From Citrobacter freundii ATCC 8090 = MTCC 1658 = NBRC 12681 (GTDB lineage Bacteria; Pseudomonadota; Gammaproteobacteria; Enterobacterales; Enterobacteriaceae): a stretch of 64,000 nt of DNA. A program made the translations under genes and the position numbers. The stretch covers positions 4,216,001 through 4,280,000 of the forward strand of contig NZ_CP049015.1 in assembly GCF_011064845.1 (NCBI RefSeq), given 5' to 3'. Under the pieces are notes generated by a model. The model searched no databases. It had not been told where the DNA came from and saw only the letters and a program-made list of their open reading frames with translations. Below, piece after piece: positions 43,994-52,232 of the stretch; position 1 is the stretch's first letter; each line of letters begins with the position of its first letter.

Positions 43994-44012
43994 TGTCTCA
44001 AAAGTGTCGCGA
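43994..44012 (+). repeat. Putative integrase arm-type sites, right
   Basis: TGTCTCAA (43994) and TGTCGCGA (44005) are direct repeats 11 bp apart, starting at the base after the NTPase stop codon. Spacing and sequence match the pair near attL at 12900 and 12911. Confidence 0.55.
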
Positions 44013-44106
44013 AAACTTAAGAATATTGGGGGATATAGGTTGATATTGGATTCTTATCTTACTGATTTTAAACTAACTTATTGTTTTACCAATATTTGTC
44101 ATAGTT

Positions 44107-44156
44107 CTCATAATCGCTTGGTCGTTGGTTCAAACCCAACAGGGGCCACCAAATTT
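44107..44156 (+). repeat. attR: 3' half of ileX with variant T arm
   Basis: This 50-bp copy of the ileX 3' half starts in the anticodon stem and includes CCA. It differs from attL at four positions that form two compensated base-pair changes or loop changes in the T arm (GTTGG/CCAAC in place of GCTGG/CCAGC). There is no acceptor 5' strand or D arm upstream, so it is not a second tRNA gene. Confidence 0.9.
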
Positions 44157-44157
44157 C

Positions 44158-44190
44158 AAGGACTTGCGAGAAATCGCAGGTCCTTTTTGT
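44158..44190 (+). terminator. Original ileX terminator left at attR
   Basis: A 12-bp stem (AAGGACTTGCGA / TCGCAGGTCCTT, one G-U type pair) closed by a GAAA loop is followed by TTTGTT. It begins two bases after attR. The stretch from here to 44371 contains no gene; a small CCATC/GATGG inverted repeat lies near 44327. Confidence 0.85.
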
Positions 44191-44371
44191 TATTGGAAAT
44201 ATATGCAATTGTTGGCAAAGCCAATAATTGGATGGCTCTGAATGCGTAGCGGGGGATGGCGTGGGAATAAGGATATATCATGCGATACGCCAGCCCATAT
44301 CGCTGGCATTCCATTTGGACGCCGCCATCCCGAGATGGAAACGTCCGTTAGAGTTTGATTCGATAGTCAGC

Positions 44372-44671
44372 TCACACTAGCTCTTTGAGCTGCTCCTGCA
44401 TATAGGTTGAAAAATACTCTGGGTTCTTGATAAGGATGCGGTTACCGGAGGCAACTTTTTCTGCCCATCCGGCCACTTTTTTCGTGAACTCGGGATTCCA
44501 TCCCTCCTGCTCACCCCGTGCCATCACAACTTCCGGACTCGCTGGCACACCTAAGTCATGCAAATACTTTAAGATTCCCTTAGCGGTGCTTTCATCCATT
44601 GAATGGGGTACTGACGCCGAAGTGTTCATACCACCAATAAAATCCAATGCTTTCTCAATTGCTGTTGGCAT
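44372..44671 (-). CDS. DUF1889 family protein, YoaC-like
   Basis: With the ATG at 44671 (MPTAIEKALDFIGGMNTSAS) the product has 99 residues, the length of E. coli YoaC, with which it shares MDESTAKGILKYLHDLGVPAS-type and NPEYFSTYMQEQLKELV segments. The family (DUF1889) is small, helical and uncharacterised. It lies 133 bases downstream of dhaF in the same orientation and might be read as the last gene of that operon, though the gap is long. Confidence 0.85.
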   Translation of the reverse strand: MPTAIEKALDFIGGMNTSASVPHSMDESTAKGILKYLHDLGVPASPEVVMARGEQEGWNPEFTKKVAGWAEKVASGNRILIKNPEYFSTYMQEQLKELV

Positions 44672-44804
44672 GCTCTTATCCTTAAAATTAACCACGTGAG
44701 AGACACATTTATACTATGTACCCAACTCCGCCGGGATATCAAAGAGAACATCGCCTTTATTTGACTTACCCCGCAGCTAAACGCTTGCGCGGCTGTTTTC
44801 TGCG

Positions 44805-46619
44805 CTATTTTTTTGCATCTCCGGCTAAAACCAGTCCGGTTGCCACCGCATTACGCGGCCCTTCGGTACCTCGAATATTGCCCTGCCCGGCGACAACTCC
44901 GTAATGCGCCAGCGCATCGGTGATCATCTGCGGGATTTCGAAATCCAGAGAAGAACCGCCTACCAGCACCACAAAAGTCATATCGCGAATAGATCCACCG
45001 GGTGACACCAGGCGTAACGCGCGCAGGCAGTTGGTCACAAAAACCTTCTCTTTGGCCTGTCGGCGCACCAGACGTATTTTTTCCAGCGAGGTCTGGTTAT
45101 CTACCGGGATCAGCTCGCCCTCTTTCAAATACACAACTTTGGCAAACACCGACGGGCTGAGCGGTTCGCGGAAAAACTCTACCGCGCCGTTCTCATGGCG
45201 AATGCTGAACAGGCTCTCCACTTTTGCCAGCGGGTATTTTTTAATTTCCTCCGCCAGAAATGCATCGCTTAAGCCCAGCTCTGTTTGAATCAACAGGCTG
45301 ACCATATTCCCCGCCCCGGCCAGATGTACCGCTTTCACTATGCCATCGCTATTGATGACGGCTGCATCGGTAGATCCTGCACCTAAATCGAGGATTGCCA
45401 GGGGCGCAGCGCATCCAGGCGTTGTTAACGCACCCGCTACAGCCATGTTGGCCTCCACGCCACCAACCTCAACCAAAGTGTTTAACCGGGCGCTCAGCTC
45501 ACTGGCGATGGCCTGCATCTGTAAGCGATCGGCTTTCACCATCGCCGCAATGCCCACGGCGTTCTCCATTGAACACTCTCCGGCGATGCCGCCCTGCACC
45601 TTACGCGGAATAAATGTATCGACCGCCAACAGATCCTGAATATGCACCGTGTTCATGTCATGACCGGTCAGCGAGGCCATCACCTTTCGCACCCGCTCCA
45701 GCATGCCGCCTGCGTGCGTACCAGCTTCCCCAGCAATATCGCGCACGGGCGCGCAGGCGCTCATCGCCTGCATAATGGCCTGCGCGCCTTGCGCTACGTC
45801 GGCTTCACCGCCACGCTTTTCACCACGGATAAAGATCTTACCCGCCGGGATCACTCTTGATTGCACATCGCCCTGCGGGGTTTTCAGTACCACGGCGGAA
45901 CGGTTGCCAATCAGCGCTCTGGCGATGGGGACGATAGCTTGCGTTTCCTCGGGCGTCAGGGCAAAGAAGGTCGCAATGCCGTAAGGGTTCGACAGCACCC
46001 GTACCACCTGTCCCGGGGCCGCCACTTCCACCGCCGCCAGCACACCTTCCGGCACCTTCTCCAGCAGGGTGACTTCATCAACCACCGGCATTGGCCGACG
46101 CAGGCGATTATTCACCAGCACCCCATCATCTTTTTTCAGGATGGCCGCCACCACATTTACGCCGCGATCCAGCGCTTCATTGATAAACCAAACCGCCTCA
46201 AGGAAATCCATCTCCTCACCTACCAACGGGATCCAGCCCTGGGCAAATCGATCCTCGCTCAACGCCGCCAACTTCTCCACGGCGATGGTGGTTCCCATGC
46301 CCACGCCAACGCCACCGGGCGTTTGCGGGTTATGGCCAATCATCGTCGATTCGGTAATGATGGTTTCAGTGATGGTTTCCATCGCCACATCGCCAATCAC
46401 CGGTGCGGCCTCGTTGATGCAAATTTTTGCTACGTCCTGCAGCGACCACGGCGTGTTATTCAGCGCCTGCTGCAGGGACGCGACTACCCCGGCGATATTA
46501 TCCCGCGTGCCTTTCATACCGGTCGTGGCGACAATCCCGCTGCCGATAAACCGGCCATCCTGCGCCAACGCCACTTCGGTGGTGGCGTTGCCGATATCGA
46601 TCCCTGCAATTAACGGCAT
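44805..46619 (-). CDS. dhaF: Glycerol dehydratase reactivase large subunit
   Basis: DhaF with DhaG releases damaged cobalamin from inactivated glycerol dehydratase in an ATP-dependent way. With the ATG at 46619 (MPLIAGIDIGNATTEVAL) it has 604 residues, as recalled for C. freundii. The ATPase core is actin/Hsp70-like: the phosphate-1 motif GIDIGNATTE and the second phosphate motif LAILDLGAGSTDAAVI are visible. The frame is open 24 codons upstream but overlaps dhaE. It is the last gene of the dhaBCE-dhaF operon. Confidence 0.94.
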   Translation of the reverse strand: MPLIAGIDIGNATTEVALAQDGRFIGSGIVATTGMKGTRDNIAGVVASLQQALNNTPWSLQDVAKICINEAAPVIGDVAMETITETIITESTMIGHNPQTPGGVGVGMGTTIAVEKLAALSEDRFAQGWIPLVGEEMDFLEAVWFINEALDRGVNVVAAILKKDDGVLVNNRLRRPMPVVDEVTLLEKVPEGVLAAVEVAAPGQVVRVLSNPYGIATFFALTPEETQAIVPIARALIGNRSAVVLKTPQGDVQSRVIPAGKIFIRGEKRGGEADVAQGAQAIMQAMSACAPVRDIAGEAGTHAGGMLERVRKVMASLTGHDMNTVHIQDLLAVDTFIPRKVQGGIAGECSMENAVGIAAMVKADRLQMQAIASELSARLNTLVEVGGVEANMAVAGALTTPGCAAPLAILDLGAGSTDAAVINSDGIVKAVHLAGAGNMVSLLIQTELGLSDAFLAEEIKKYPLAKVESLFSIRHENGAVEFFREPLSPSVFAKVVYLKEGELIPVDNQTSLEKIRLVRRQAKEKVFVTNCLRALRLVSPGGSIRDMTFVVLVGGSSLDFEIPQMITDALAHYGVVAGQGNIRGTEGPRNAVATGLVLAGDAKK

Positions 46620-46629
46620 GCTGCCTCCG

Positions 46630-47058
46630 TCACTGGCTGCCTTTACGCAGCTTATTTCTCTGCTGGTATACCTCTGCCGATTCGCGGACAAAGCCGGCGT
46701 TCACCGTGGCATGCCATGTGTGTTCCAGTTCATCGGCAATGGCCTGCAACTCGGCGAACGAAGAACGAAACGGCCGCAGCGCGTTGTAGATCTCCAGAAT
46801 GCGGGCATCCGGAATCGCAATCAGCTCAGCCGCACGACGAAAATTGCGCGCCACGGCATGACGCTGCATCTGCTCGGCAATCTGCGCCTGGTACTCCAGC
46901 GTTTGCTGAGAAATACGCACATCCTGCGGTCCTACGCGGCCCGCCAGCACATTCTCAAGGGTAATGTCGGTTAGCGGCTTGCCGGTAGGCGTCTGGATTT
47001 TCTCCGGGCAGCGGGTCGCTAATGGGTAATCCTGCGCAGTCATGATGTTGTCGTTCAT
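46630..47058 (-). CDS. dhaE: Glycerol dehydratase small (gamma) subunit
   Basis: The gamma subunit has 142 residues from the ATG at 47058 (MNDNIMTAQDYPLATRCPEK). An in-frame ATG two codons upstream is embedded in the dhaC stop and would have no spacing to the GGGA ribosome site. Conserved segments include QTLEYQAQIAEQMQRHAVARNF and LEHTWHATVNAGFVRESAEVY. It is part of the coenzyme B12-dependent alpha2beta2gamma2 enzyme. Confidence 0.95.
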   Translation of the reverse strand: MNDNIMTAQDYPLATRCPEKIQTPTGKPLTDITLENVLAGRVGPQDVRISQQTLEYQAQIAEQMQRHAVARNFRRAAELIAIPDARILEIYNALRPFRSSFAELQAIADELEHTWHATVNAGFVRESAEVYQQRNKLRKGSQ

Positions 47059-47060
47059 GG

Positions 47061-47645
47061 TCATTCCCTTACCAGTGCAATGTGCAACGTGACAGGCGCA
47101 GCATCCTGCACCACGTGTTTGGTTTCTTTGATATGAAACAGCGCGGCCTTGGCCATAAATTTAGGGCGCACCATCTGGTCATTGACCACTGGCACCGGCG
47201 AAGGCGACTCTTTGCGTGCATATCGCGCGGCGTTTTTACCAATCTGACGATAGGTTTCCAGCGTCAGCAGCGGAGCTTGAGAAAACAGCTCGAGGTTGCT
47301 TAACGGCAGCAGATCGCGCTGATGAATCACCGTGGTTCCTTTCGACTGGATGCCAATCCCGATGCCTGAGCCGCTGAGGTTTGCCGCATCCCATGCCATA
47401 AAAGAAACATCCGAGGTGCGCAGGATCCTTACTACCCGCGCATGTAATCCCTCTTCTTCGATGCCAGCAACCAGCTCTTTCAGAATCGCGTTGTGAGGCA
47501 TATCAATCAGGGTTTTATGCTGGTGCTTGCCAAAGGCCGGGCCGACGCCAATCACCACTTCATCCACGCGTTCATCCGCGTTAGCCGCCTCGCCTTCGCT
47601 CACCTGTAAGGTGAAAACCGGCTTACGTTCAGTTGTGCATTCCAC
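47061..47645 (-). CDS. dhaC: Glycerol dehydratase medium (beta) subunit
   Basis: The beta subunit has 194 residues, identical in length to the Klebsiella protein. It contributes to cobalamin binding ([25 protein letters not shown]) and carries the [20 protein letters not shown] segment. It lies 11 bases after dhaB and directly before dhaE. Confidence 0.96.
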   Translation of the reverse strand: MECTTERKPVFTLQVSEGEAANADERVDEVVIGVGPAFGKHQHKTLIDMPHNAILKELVAGIEEEGLHARVVRILRTSDVSFMAWDAANLSGSGIGIGIQSKGTTVIHQRDLLPLSNLELFSQAPLLTLETYRQIGKNAARYARKESPSPVPVVNDQMVRPKFMAKAALFHIKETKHVVQDAAPVTLHIALVRE

Positions 47646-47656
47646 AGTGTTCCGCC

Positions 47657-49324
47657 TTATTCGATCGAGCCGGGCTGAACCACGCCCGCAATATTTTTAA
47701 TTTCCGCCCAGCGTTCGGCACTGATGCGATAGCCGGTACCAGGTCCCTGATAATCATTGATGTCGTTGACGGCGCTGACGACGTCGAACTGGCGATCCAG
47801 AATGGCCGACGTTTGCAGGTAATCACCAGTAACACGCTGTCTCAGCATATTGAGGATATTGCTGGCGATATCTTCAAAACCGCTGCAACTCAACGCGCCG
47901 ACGATATCCAGCCCGGTGATATTACGCTTCATCATCTCTTCCACGGCCGCCAGATCCTCCACTACATTGCGCGCAGGCATATCTTTGCTGCCGTGAGCAT
48001 AAGTAGCGGCTTCCACTTCTTCATCGCTAATCAGCGGCAAGCCCAGTTCGCGGAACACCGCCTGAATGGCGCGTGCAGCCTTATTGCGTATAGCGATGGT
48101 TTCTTCTTCAGTCACCGGACGCAGACCGCCGTCAACCATCAGATCGCGTTGCAGGATGTTGTAATCATCGAAGTCTTCAGCGTCGAAGTTCGACCCGGCA
48201 AACATGTTGTCGTAGTTGGGTACCGCGCTGTAACCGGAGAAAATAAAATCGGTACCCGGCAGCATCTGCATCAGGGTGCGGGCTGTACGGCGAATATCGG
48301 AGTGAGAAAAGGTCTGGTCATTGGCGGAGGCCACTTCAAGGTCGAGCATTGAGGCAATCAGGTTTTCCGCCAGCACCGCGCGGATCCCCGAAGGCACAGC
48401 GCCGGTCATGCCGATACAGCTGACCGCACCGTTTTGCAGCCCCTGTACGCCCGCGCCTTTAGTGATAAAAATGCAGCGCGACTCCAGATATAGCATCGAT
48501 TTACTTTCGGAATAGCCCATCAGCGCTTCCGAGCCAGTACCGGAGGTGTAGCGCATCTTCAGGCCACGCGAAGCATAAGCCGAGGCGAGAAACGCTTTGG
48601 ACCACGGCGTGTCATCACCGTCGGTAAACACCGATTCTGTGCCATACACCGACACCGTTTCGGCATAACTGGTTAGCCCACGCATGCCCAGCTCCAGCTC
48701 CGTGGCCTCTTCAACAGAACATTGTGTCAGCACACCGGGACGACCGCATTGGGAACCCACCAGCAGCGCCAGGGCGTTAAACGGCGCGTAGCGGGCGATC
48801 CCGACCGTCGTTTCTTGCTCGGAAAAGCCGCGGATCCCCGCTTCAGCAGCGTCGGCGGCAATCTGTACCGGGTTATCTTTCAGGTTGGTCACGTGGCACT
48901 GGTTGGAGGGCGTGCGTCTGGCACGCATTTTTTGCAGCGCCATCATCATCTCCACCACGTTCATTTGCGCCATCACTTCCACCGCTTTCGCCGGGGTGAT
49001 GGCAGTGGTAATGGCAATAATCTCTTCCCGACTGACGTGGATATCCACCAGCATTCTGGCGATCTCCAGCGCGTCGAGCTGCATGGCGTGCTCGGCCTCA
49101 GCCACGTTAATGGCGTAGTCGGCAATGAAACGGTCGATCATGTCGAACTCGGCGCGGCTCTTACCGTCCAGCTCAACAATACGACCATTTTCCACCTTCA
49201 CCGACGACGCTGGATCGTAGGGGCTTTCCATGGCGATCAGCCCCTCTTCAGGCCATTCGCCAATCAGCCCATCCTGATTTACAGGCCGCTTCGCAAGTAC
49301 TTCGAATCGTTTTGATCTTCTCAT
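47657..49324 (-). CDS. dhaB: Glycerol dehydratase large (alpha) subunit
   Basis: Catalytic alpha subunit, 555 residues, a TIM-barrel B12 enzyme that converts glycerol to 3-hydroxypropionaldehyde via adenosylcobalamin radicals. The sequence begins [20 protein letters not shown] and contains the conserved [40 protein letters not shown] and [20 protein letters not shown] segments. First gene of the leftward dhaBCE-dhaF operon, divergent from orfX-dhaT. Confidence 0.97.
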   Translation of the reverse strand: MRRSKRFEVLAKRPVNQDGLIGEWPEEGLIAMESPYDPASSVKVENGRIVELDGKSRAEFDMIDRFIADYAINVAEAEHAMQLDALEIARMLVDIHVSREEIIAITTAITPAKAVEVMAQMNVVEMMMALQKMRARRTPSNQCHVTNLKDNPVQIAADAAEAGIRGFSEQETTVGIARYAPFNALALLVGSQCGRPGVLTQCSVEEATELELGMRGLTSYAETVSVYGTESVFTDGDDTPWSKAFLASAYASRGLKMRYTSGTGSEALMGYSESKSMLYLESRCIFITKGAGVQGLQNGAVSCIGMTGAVPSGIRAVLAENLIASMLDLEVASANDQTFSHSDIRRTARTLMQMLPGTDFIFSGYSAVPNYDNMFAGSNFDAEDFDDYNILQRDLMVDGGLRPVTEEETIAIRNKAARAIQAVFRELGLPLISDEEVEAATYAHGSKDMPARNVVEDLAAVEEMMKRNITGLDIVGALSCSGFEDIASNILNMLRQRVTGDYLQTSAILDRQFDVVSAVNDINDYQGPGTGYRISAERWAEIKNIAGVVQPGSIE

Positions 49325-49716
49325 GATTTATTGACTCAAAAGATAAAAAATAGGGACGCCGGGCCGCATTGCCGGGGACACAACACCCGTCATTCGCCTT
49401 TCATCAGCAATGGTCGAACTCTAAATGAGCAGAACAATAAAAAAATAAAATTAATTTCGTTCCAATTTGGTACCTAATAAAAACGCATCGTTTCATATTG
49501 AAACGCAATTCAGGAATATCCATCGTGAATTGTGACGAGGTTAAATGATCATTATCAATAAACGCAAAACCGGGAAGGTGATTTTAATATCTTTGAAATT
49601 TTCGCCCTATTGACTTAATAACGTGCGGCGAGAAAATAAGGTAAAGCCAATGATAAAAATAGCTGTTGCGCGATATGTTTCGTGACCTCAGCCCTACAAC
49701 ATTTTCAGGAGAAACT
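49325..49716. promoter_or_regulatory. dhaB / orfX-dhaT divergent control region
   Basis: The 392-bp gap holds no gene. It contains the perfect palindrome CGTTTCATATTGAAACG (49489-49505) and the related CGTTCCAATTTGGTACC (49458-49474), candidates for DhaR operators. The same motif occurs in the dhaD/dhaK gap. An AT-rich stretch precedes each gene. Confidence 0.6.
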
Positions 49717-50145
49717 GTGAATAAGAGCCAACAAATTGCCACCATTACGCTGGCGGCTGCAAAAAAAATGGCGCAGGCCGTTGAGGCTAAAGCGCTTGAG
49801 ATCAGCGTTCCGGTGGTCTTTTCCGTGGTGGATCGCGGTGGGAATACGCTGCTAATGCAACGCATGGACGATGCGTTTGTCACCAGCTGTGATATCTCTC
49901 TTAATAAAGCGTATACCGCCTGCTGTCTGCGCCAGGGTACCCATGAAATTACCGACGCGGTACAACCTGGTGCTTCGCTATATGGTTTACAGCTTACCAA
50001 CCAACAGCGCATTGTTATTTTCGGCGGCGGTTTACCTGTCATATTAAACGGTAAATTAATTGGTGCCGTTGGCGTTAGTGGCGGCACCGTGGAACAAGAC
50101 AGATTATTAGCAGAAACCGCACTGAATTGTTTCTCTGAATTATAA
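49717..50145 (+). CDS. GlcG/HbpS-like protein (dha orfX)
   Basis: The product has 142 residues from the GTG at 49717, which has AGGAGA 4 to 10 bases upstream; the frame is open 17 codons further without support. It is a GlcG/HbpS/PduO-C-type domain protein (IATITLAAAKKMAQAVEAKA, VVFSVVDRGGNTLLMQRMDD, VIFGGGLPVILNGKLIGAVG). Related domains bind heme or cobalamin, so a role in B12 handling is plausible. It precedes dhaT and corresponds by position to the orfX recalled for C. freundii. Confidence 0.85.
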   Translation: MNKSQQIATITLAAAKKMAQAVEAKALEISVPVVFSVVDRGGNTLLMQRMDDAFVTSCDISLNKAYTACCLRQGTHEITDAVQPGASLYGLQLTNQQRIVIFGGGLPVILNGKLIGAVGVSGGTVEQDRLLAETALNCFSEL

Positions 50146-50167
50146 TTTAAATCTAAGAAGGTATATT

Positions 50168-51331
50168 ATGAGCTATCGTATGTTTGATTACCTGGTGCCA
50201 AATGTGAACTTCTTTGGCCCCAATGCTATTTCCGTTGTCGGCGAACGCTGCAAACTGTTAGGCGGTAAAAAAGCGCTGCTGGTTACTGATAAAGGTCTGC
50301 GGGCCATTAAAGACGGCGCGGTAGATAAAACCCTCGCCCATTTACGTGAAGCGGGCATTGACGTGGTGGTTTTTGATGGCGTTGAACCTAACCCCAAAGA
50401 CACCAACGTGCGTGACGGTCTGGAAGTCTTTCGCAAAGAGCATTGCGATATCATCGTTACCGTCGGTGGCGGTAGCCCGCATGACTGCGGTAAAGGCATC
50501 GGTATCGCAGCAACTCACGAAGGCGATCTCTACAGCTATGCCGGGATTGAAACCCTGACCAACCCGCTGCCGCCGATCGTTGCGGTAAATACCACTGCCG
50601 GTACCGCCAGCGAAGTCACCCGCCACTGCGTGCTGACCAATACAAAAACCAAAGTGAAGTTTGTGATTGTCAGTTGGCGCAACCTGCCGTCGGTCTCCAT
50701 TAACGATCCGCTGCTGATGCTCGGCAAACCCGCCCCGCTGACCGCCGCGACGGGTATGGACGCCCTGACCCACGCCGTAGAAGCCTATATTTCCAAAGAT
50801 GCCAACCCGGTCACCGACGCTGCCGCTATTCAGGCTATTCGCCTGATCGCACGCAACTTGCGTCAGGCCGTAGCGCTGGGCAGCAACCTGAAAGCTCGCG
50901 AGAACATGGCCTACGCCTCCCTGCTGGCAGGTATGGCTTTCAACAACGCCAACCTCGGCTACGTTCACGCGATGGCGCATCAACTTGGCGGTCTGTACGA
51001 CATGCCGCACGGCGTGGCGAATGCCGTACTGCTGCCGCACGTGGCGCGCTATAACCTGATCGCTAACCCGGAAAAATTTGCTGACATTGCAGAGTTTATG
51101 GGCGAAAACACTGACGGACTTTCCACCATGGATGCCGCAGAACTGGCCATTCACGCCATTGCTCGTCTCTCTGCTGACATCGGCATTCCGCAGCATCTGC
51201 GCGATCTGGGTGTCAAAGAAGCCGATTTCCCGTACATGGCGGAAATGGCGCTGAAGGACGGCAACGCCTTCTCTAACCCGCGCAAAGGGAACGAGAAAGA
51301 AATTGCCGAGATCTTCCGTCAGGCATTCTGA
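50168..51331 (+). CDS. dhaT: 1,3-propanediol dehydrogenase
   Basis: Iron-dependent alcohol dehydrogenase of 387 residues that reduces 3-hydroxypropionaldehyde to 1,3-propanediol with NADH, the electron sink of glycerol fermentation. The cofactor motif is GGGSPHDCGKGI. The iron-binding histidines lie in LGYVHAMAHQLGGLYDMPHG. Lies 22 bases after the orfX stop and is followed by dhaG after 16 bases. Confidence 0.96.
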   Translation: MSYRMFDYLVPNVNFFGPNAISVVGERCKLLGGKKALLVTDKGLRAIKDGAVDKTLAHLREAGIDVVVFDGVEPNPKDTNVRDGLEVFRKEHCDIIVTVGGGSPHDCGKGIGIAATHEGDLYSYAGIETLTNPLPPIVAVNTTAGTASEVTRHCVLTNTKTKVKFVIVSWRNLPSVSINDPLLMLGKPAPLTAATGMDALTHAVEAYISKDANPVTDAAAIQAIRLIARNLRQAVALGSNLKARENMAYASLLAGMAFNNANLGYVHAMAHQLGGLYDMPHGVANAVLLPHVARYNLIANPEKFADIAEFMGENTDGLSTMDAAELAIHAIARLSADIGIPQHLRDLGVKEADFPYMAEMALKDGNAFSNPRKGNEKEIAEIFRQAF

Positions 51332-51347
51332 TAGTACAGGGGGCGCA

Positions 51348-51701
51348 ATGTCACTTTCATCACCGGGCGTACATCTGTTTTATCACTCGCGCTGGCAGGA
51401 TACTCGCGTGCTTGATGAGCTGTGCTGGGGACTGGAAGAGCAAGGCGTCCCTTGTCGGGCAATCTGTTGCAACGAGCATGACTGCGCACTGGCATTGAGC
51501 AAACTTGCGGCCAAAAGCTCAACGCTACGTGTCGGTCTGGGTCTTAACGCCACGGGTGATATTGCTTTAACCCACGCCCAGTTGCCCGAGGATCGGGCGC
51601 TGATCCGTGGTCATATCACCGCCGGAATTGCGCAGATCCGCACGCTTGGCGCCAATGCTGGTCAACTGGTCAAAGTGCTTCCCTTCAGCGAGATAAAATA
51701 A
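51348..51701 (+). CDS. dhaG: Glycerol dehydratase reactivase small subunit
   Basis: The product has 117 residues from the ATG at 51348, preceded by CAGGGGG. It partners DhaF, replacing the dehydratase beta subunit during cobalamin exchange. Recognisable parts are PGVHLFYHSRWQDTRVLDEL, ICCNEHDCALALSKLAAKSS and VGLGLNATGDIALTHAQLP. The two reactivase subunits are encoded in opposite operons of the regulon. The next gene starts directly at the base after its stop. Confidence 0.93.
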   Translation: MSLSSPGVHLFYHSRWQDTRVLDELCWGLEEQGVPCRAICCNEHDCALALSKLAAKSSTLRVGLGLNATGDIALTHAQLPEDRALIRGHITAGIAQIRTLGANAGQLVKVLPFSEIK

Positions 51702-52232
51702 ATGTACCGCATCTACACCCGAACCGGCGATAAAGGCACGACCGCACTGTTTGGCGGCAGCCGTATCGACAAAGACGACATCCGCGTTGAGGCCTATGGC
51801 ACGGTGGATGAACTGATTTCCCAACTTGGCGTCTGCTATGCCAGCACGCGTCAGGCCGGGCTACGCCAGGATCTGCACGCCATACAGAAAATGCTGTTTG
51901 TTCTGGGTGCGGAACTCGCCAGCGATGAGAAAGGACTCGCTCGCTTACAACAGCGTATTGGTGAAGAGGATACTCAGGCGCTGGAGCAGCTTATTGACCG
52001 TAATATGGCGCAAAGCGGCCCGCTCAAAGAGTTTGTTATTCCGGGGAAAAATCTCGCATCGGCACAGCTACACGTTGCGCGAACCCTGACGCGCCGACTG
52101 GAGCGGGTCCTCATCGCGATGAGCAGATCGCTAACGTTACGCGATGAACCCAGGCGTTATATCAACCGACTGTCAGACGCGCTGTTCTCGATGGCGAGAA
52201 TTGAAGAAACTAGTCCAGATGCTTGCGCTTAA
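51702..52232 (+). CDS. ATP:cob(I)alamin adenosyltransferase, PduO-type
   Basis: The product has 176 residues (MYRIYTRTGDKGTTALFGGS, VEAYGTVDELISQLGV), the EutT/PduO-type adenosyltransferase fold with the ATP-binding TRTGDKGTT motif and the C-terminal HVARTLTRRLERVL. It makes the coenzyme form of B12 needed by DhaB. This is the orfW position of the dha region. The 3' end overlaps dhaR (opposite strand) by 23 bases. Confidence 0.9.
   Translation: MYRIYTRTGDKGTTALFGGSRIDKDDIRVEAYGTVDELISQLGVCYASTRQAGLRQDLHAIQKMLFVLGAELASDEKGLARLQQRIGEEDTQALEQLIDRNMAQSGPLKEFVIPGKNLASAQLHVARTLTRRLERVLIAMSRSLTLRDEPRRYINRLSDALFSMARIEETSPDACA

Larger units (their letters stand above)
12786..44156. mobile_element. 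Complete P2/HP1-type prophage in ileX, about 31.4 kb
   Basis: The element is bounded by att repeats in tRNA-Ile2. It carries integrase, CI, Cox, CII, an HUH replication initiator, Dam, Ogr, portal, both terminase subunits, scaffold, capsid and head completion. It also has tail completion, sheath, tube, holin, endolysin, Rz/Rz1, tail chaperone with frameshift, tape measure, baseplate, fibre and spike. All frames are open, so it looks intact. The tail module (DUF2586-type sheath, DUF2597-type tube, DUF2590-type protein, fused hub-spike) is of the HP1/K139 type rather than the P2 type. This is a family-level judgement from remembered gene orders. Confidence 0.93.

Noticed and set aside
44107..44156. 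Second tRNA-Ile gene
   Set aside because: Only the 3' half from the anticodon stem onward is present; the preceding sequence does not form an acceptor 5' strand or D arm. It is the attR remnant.
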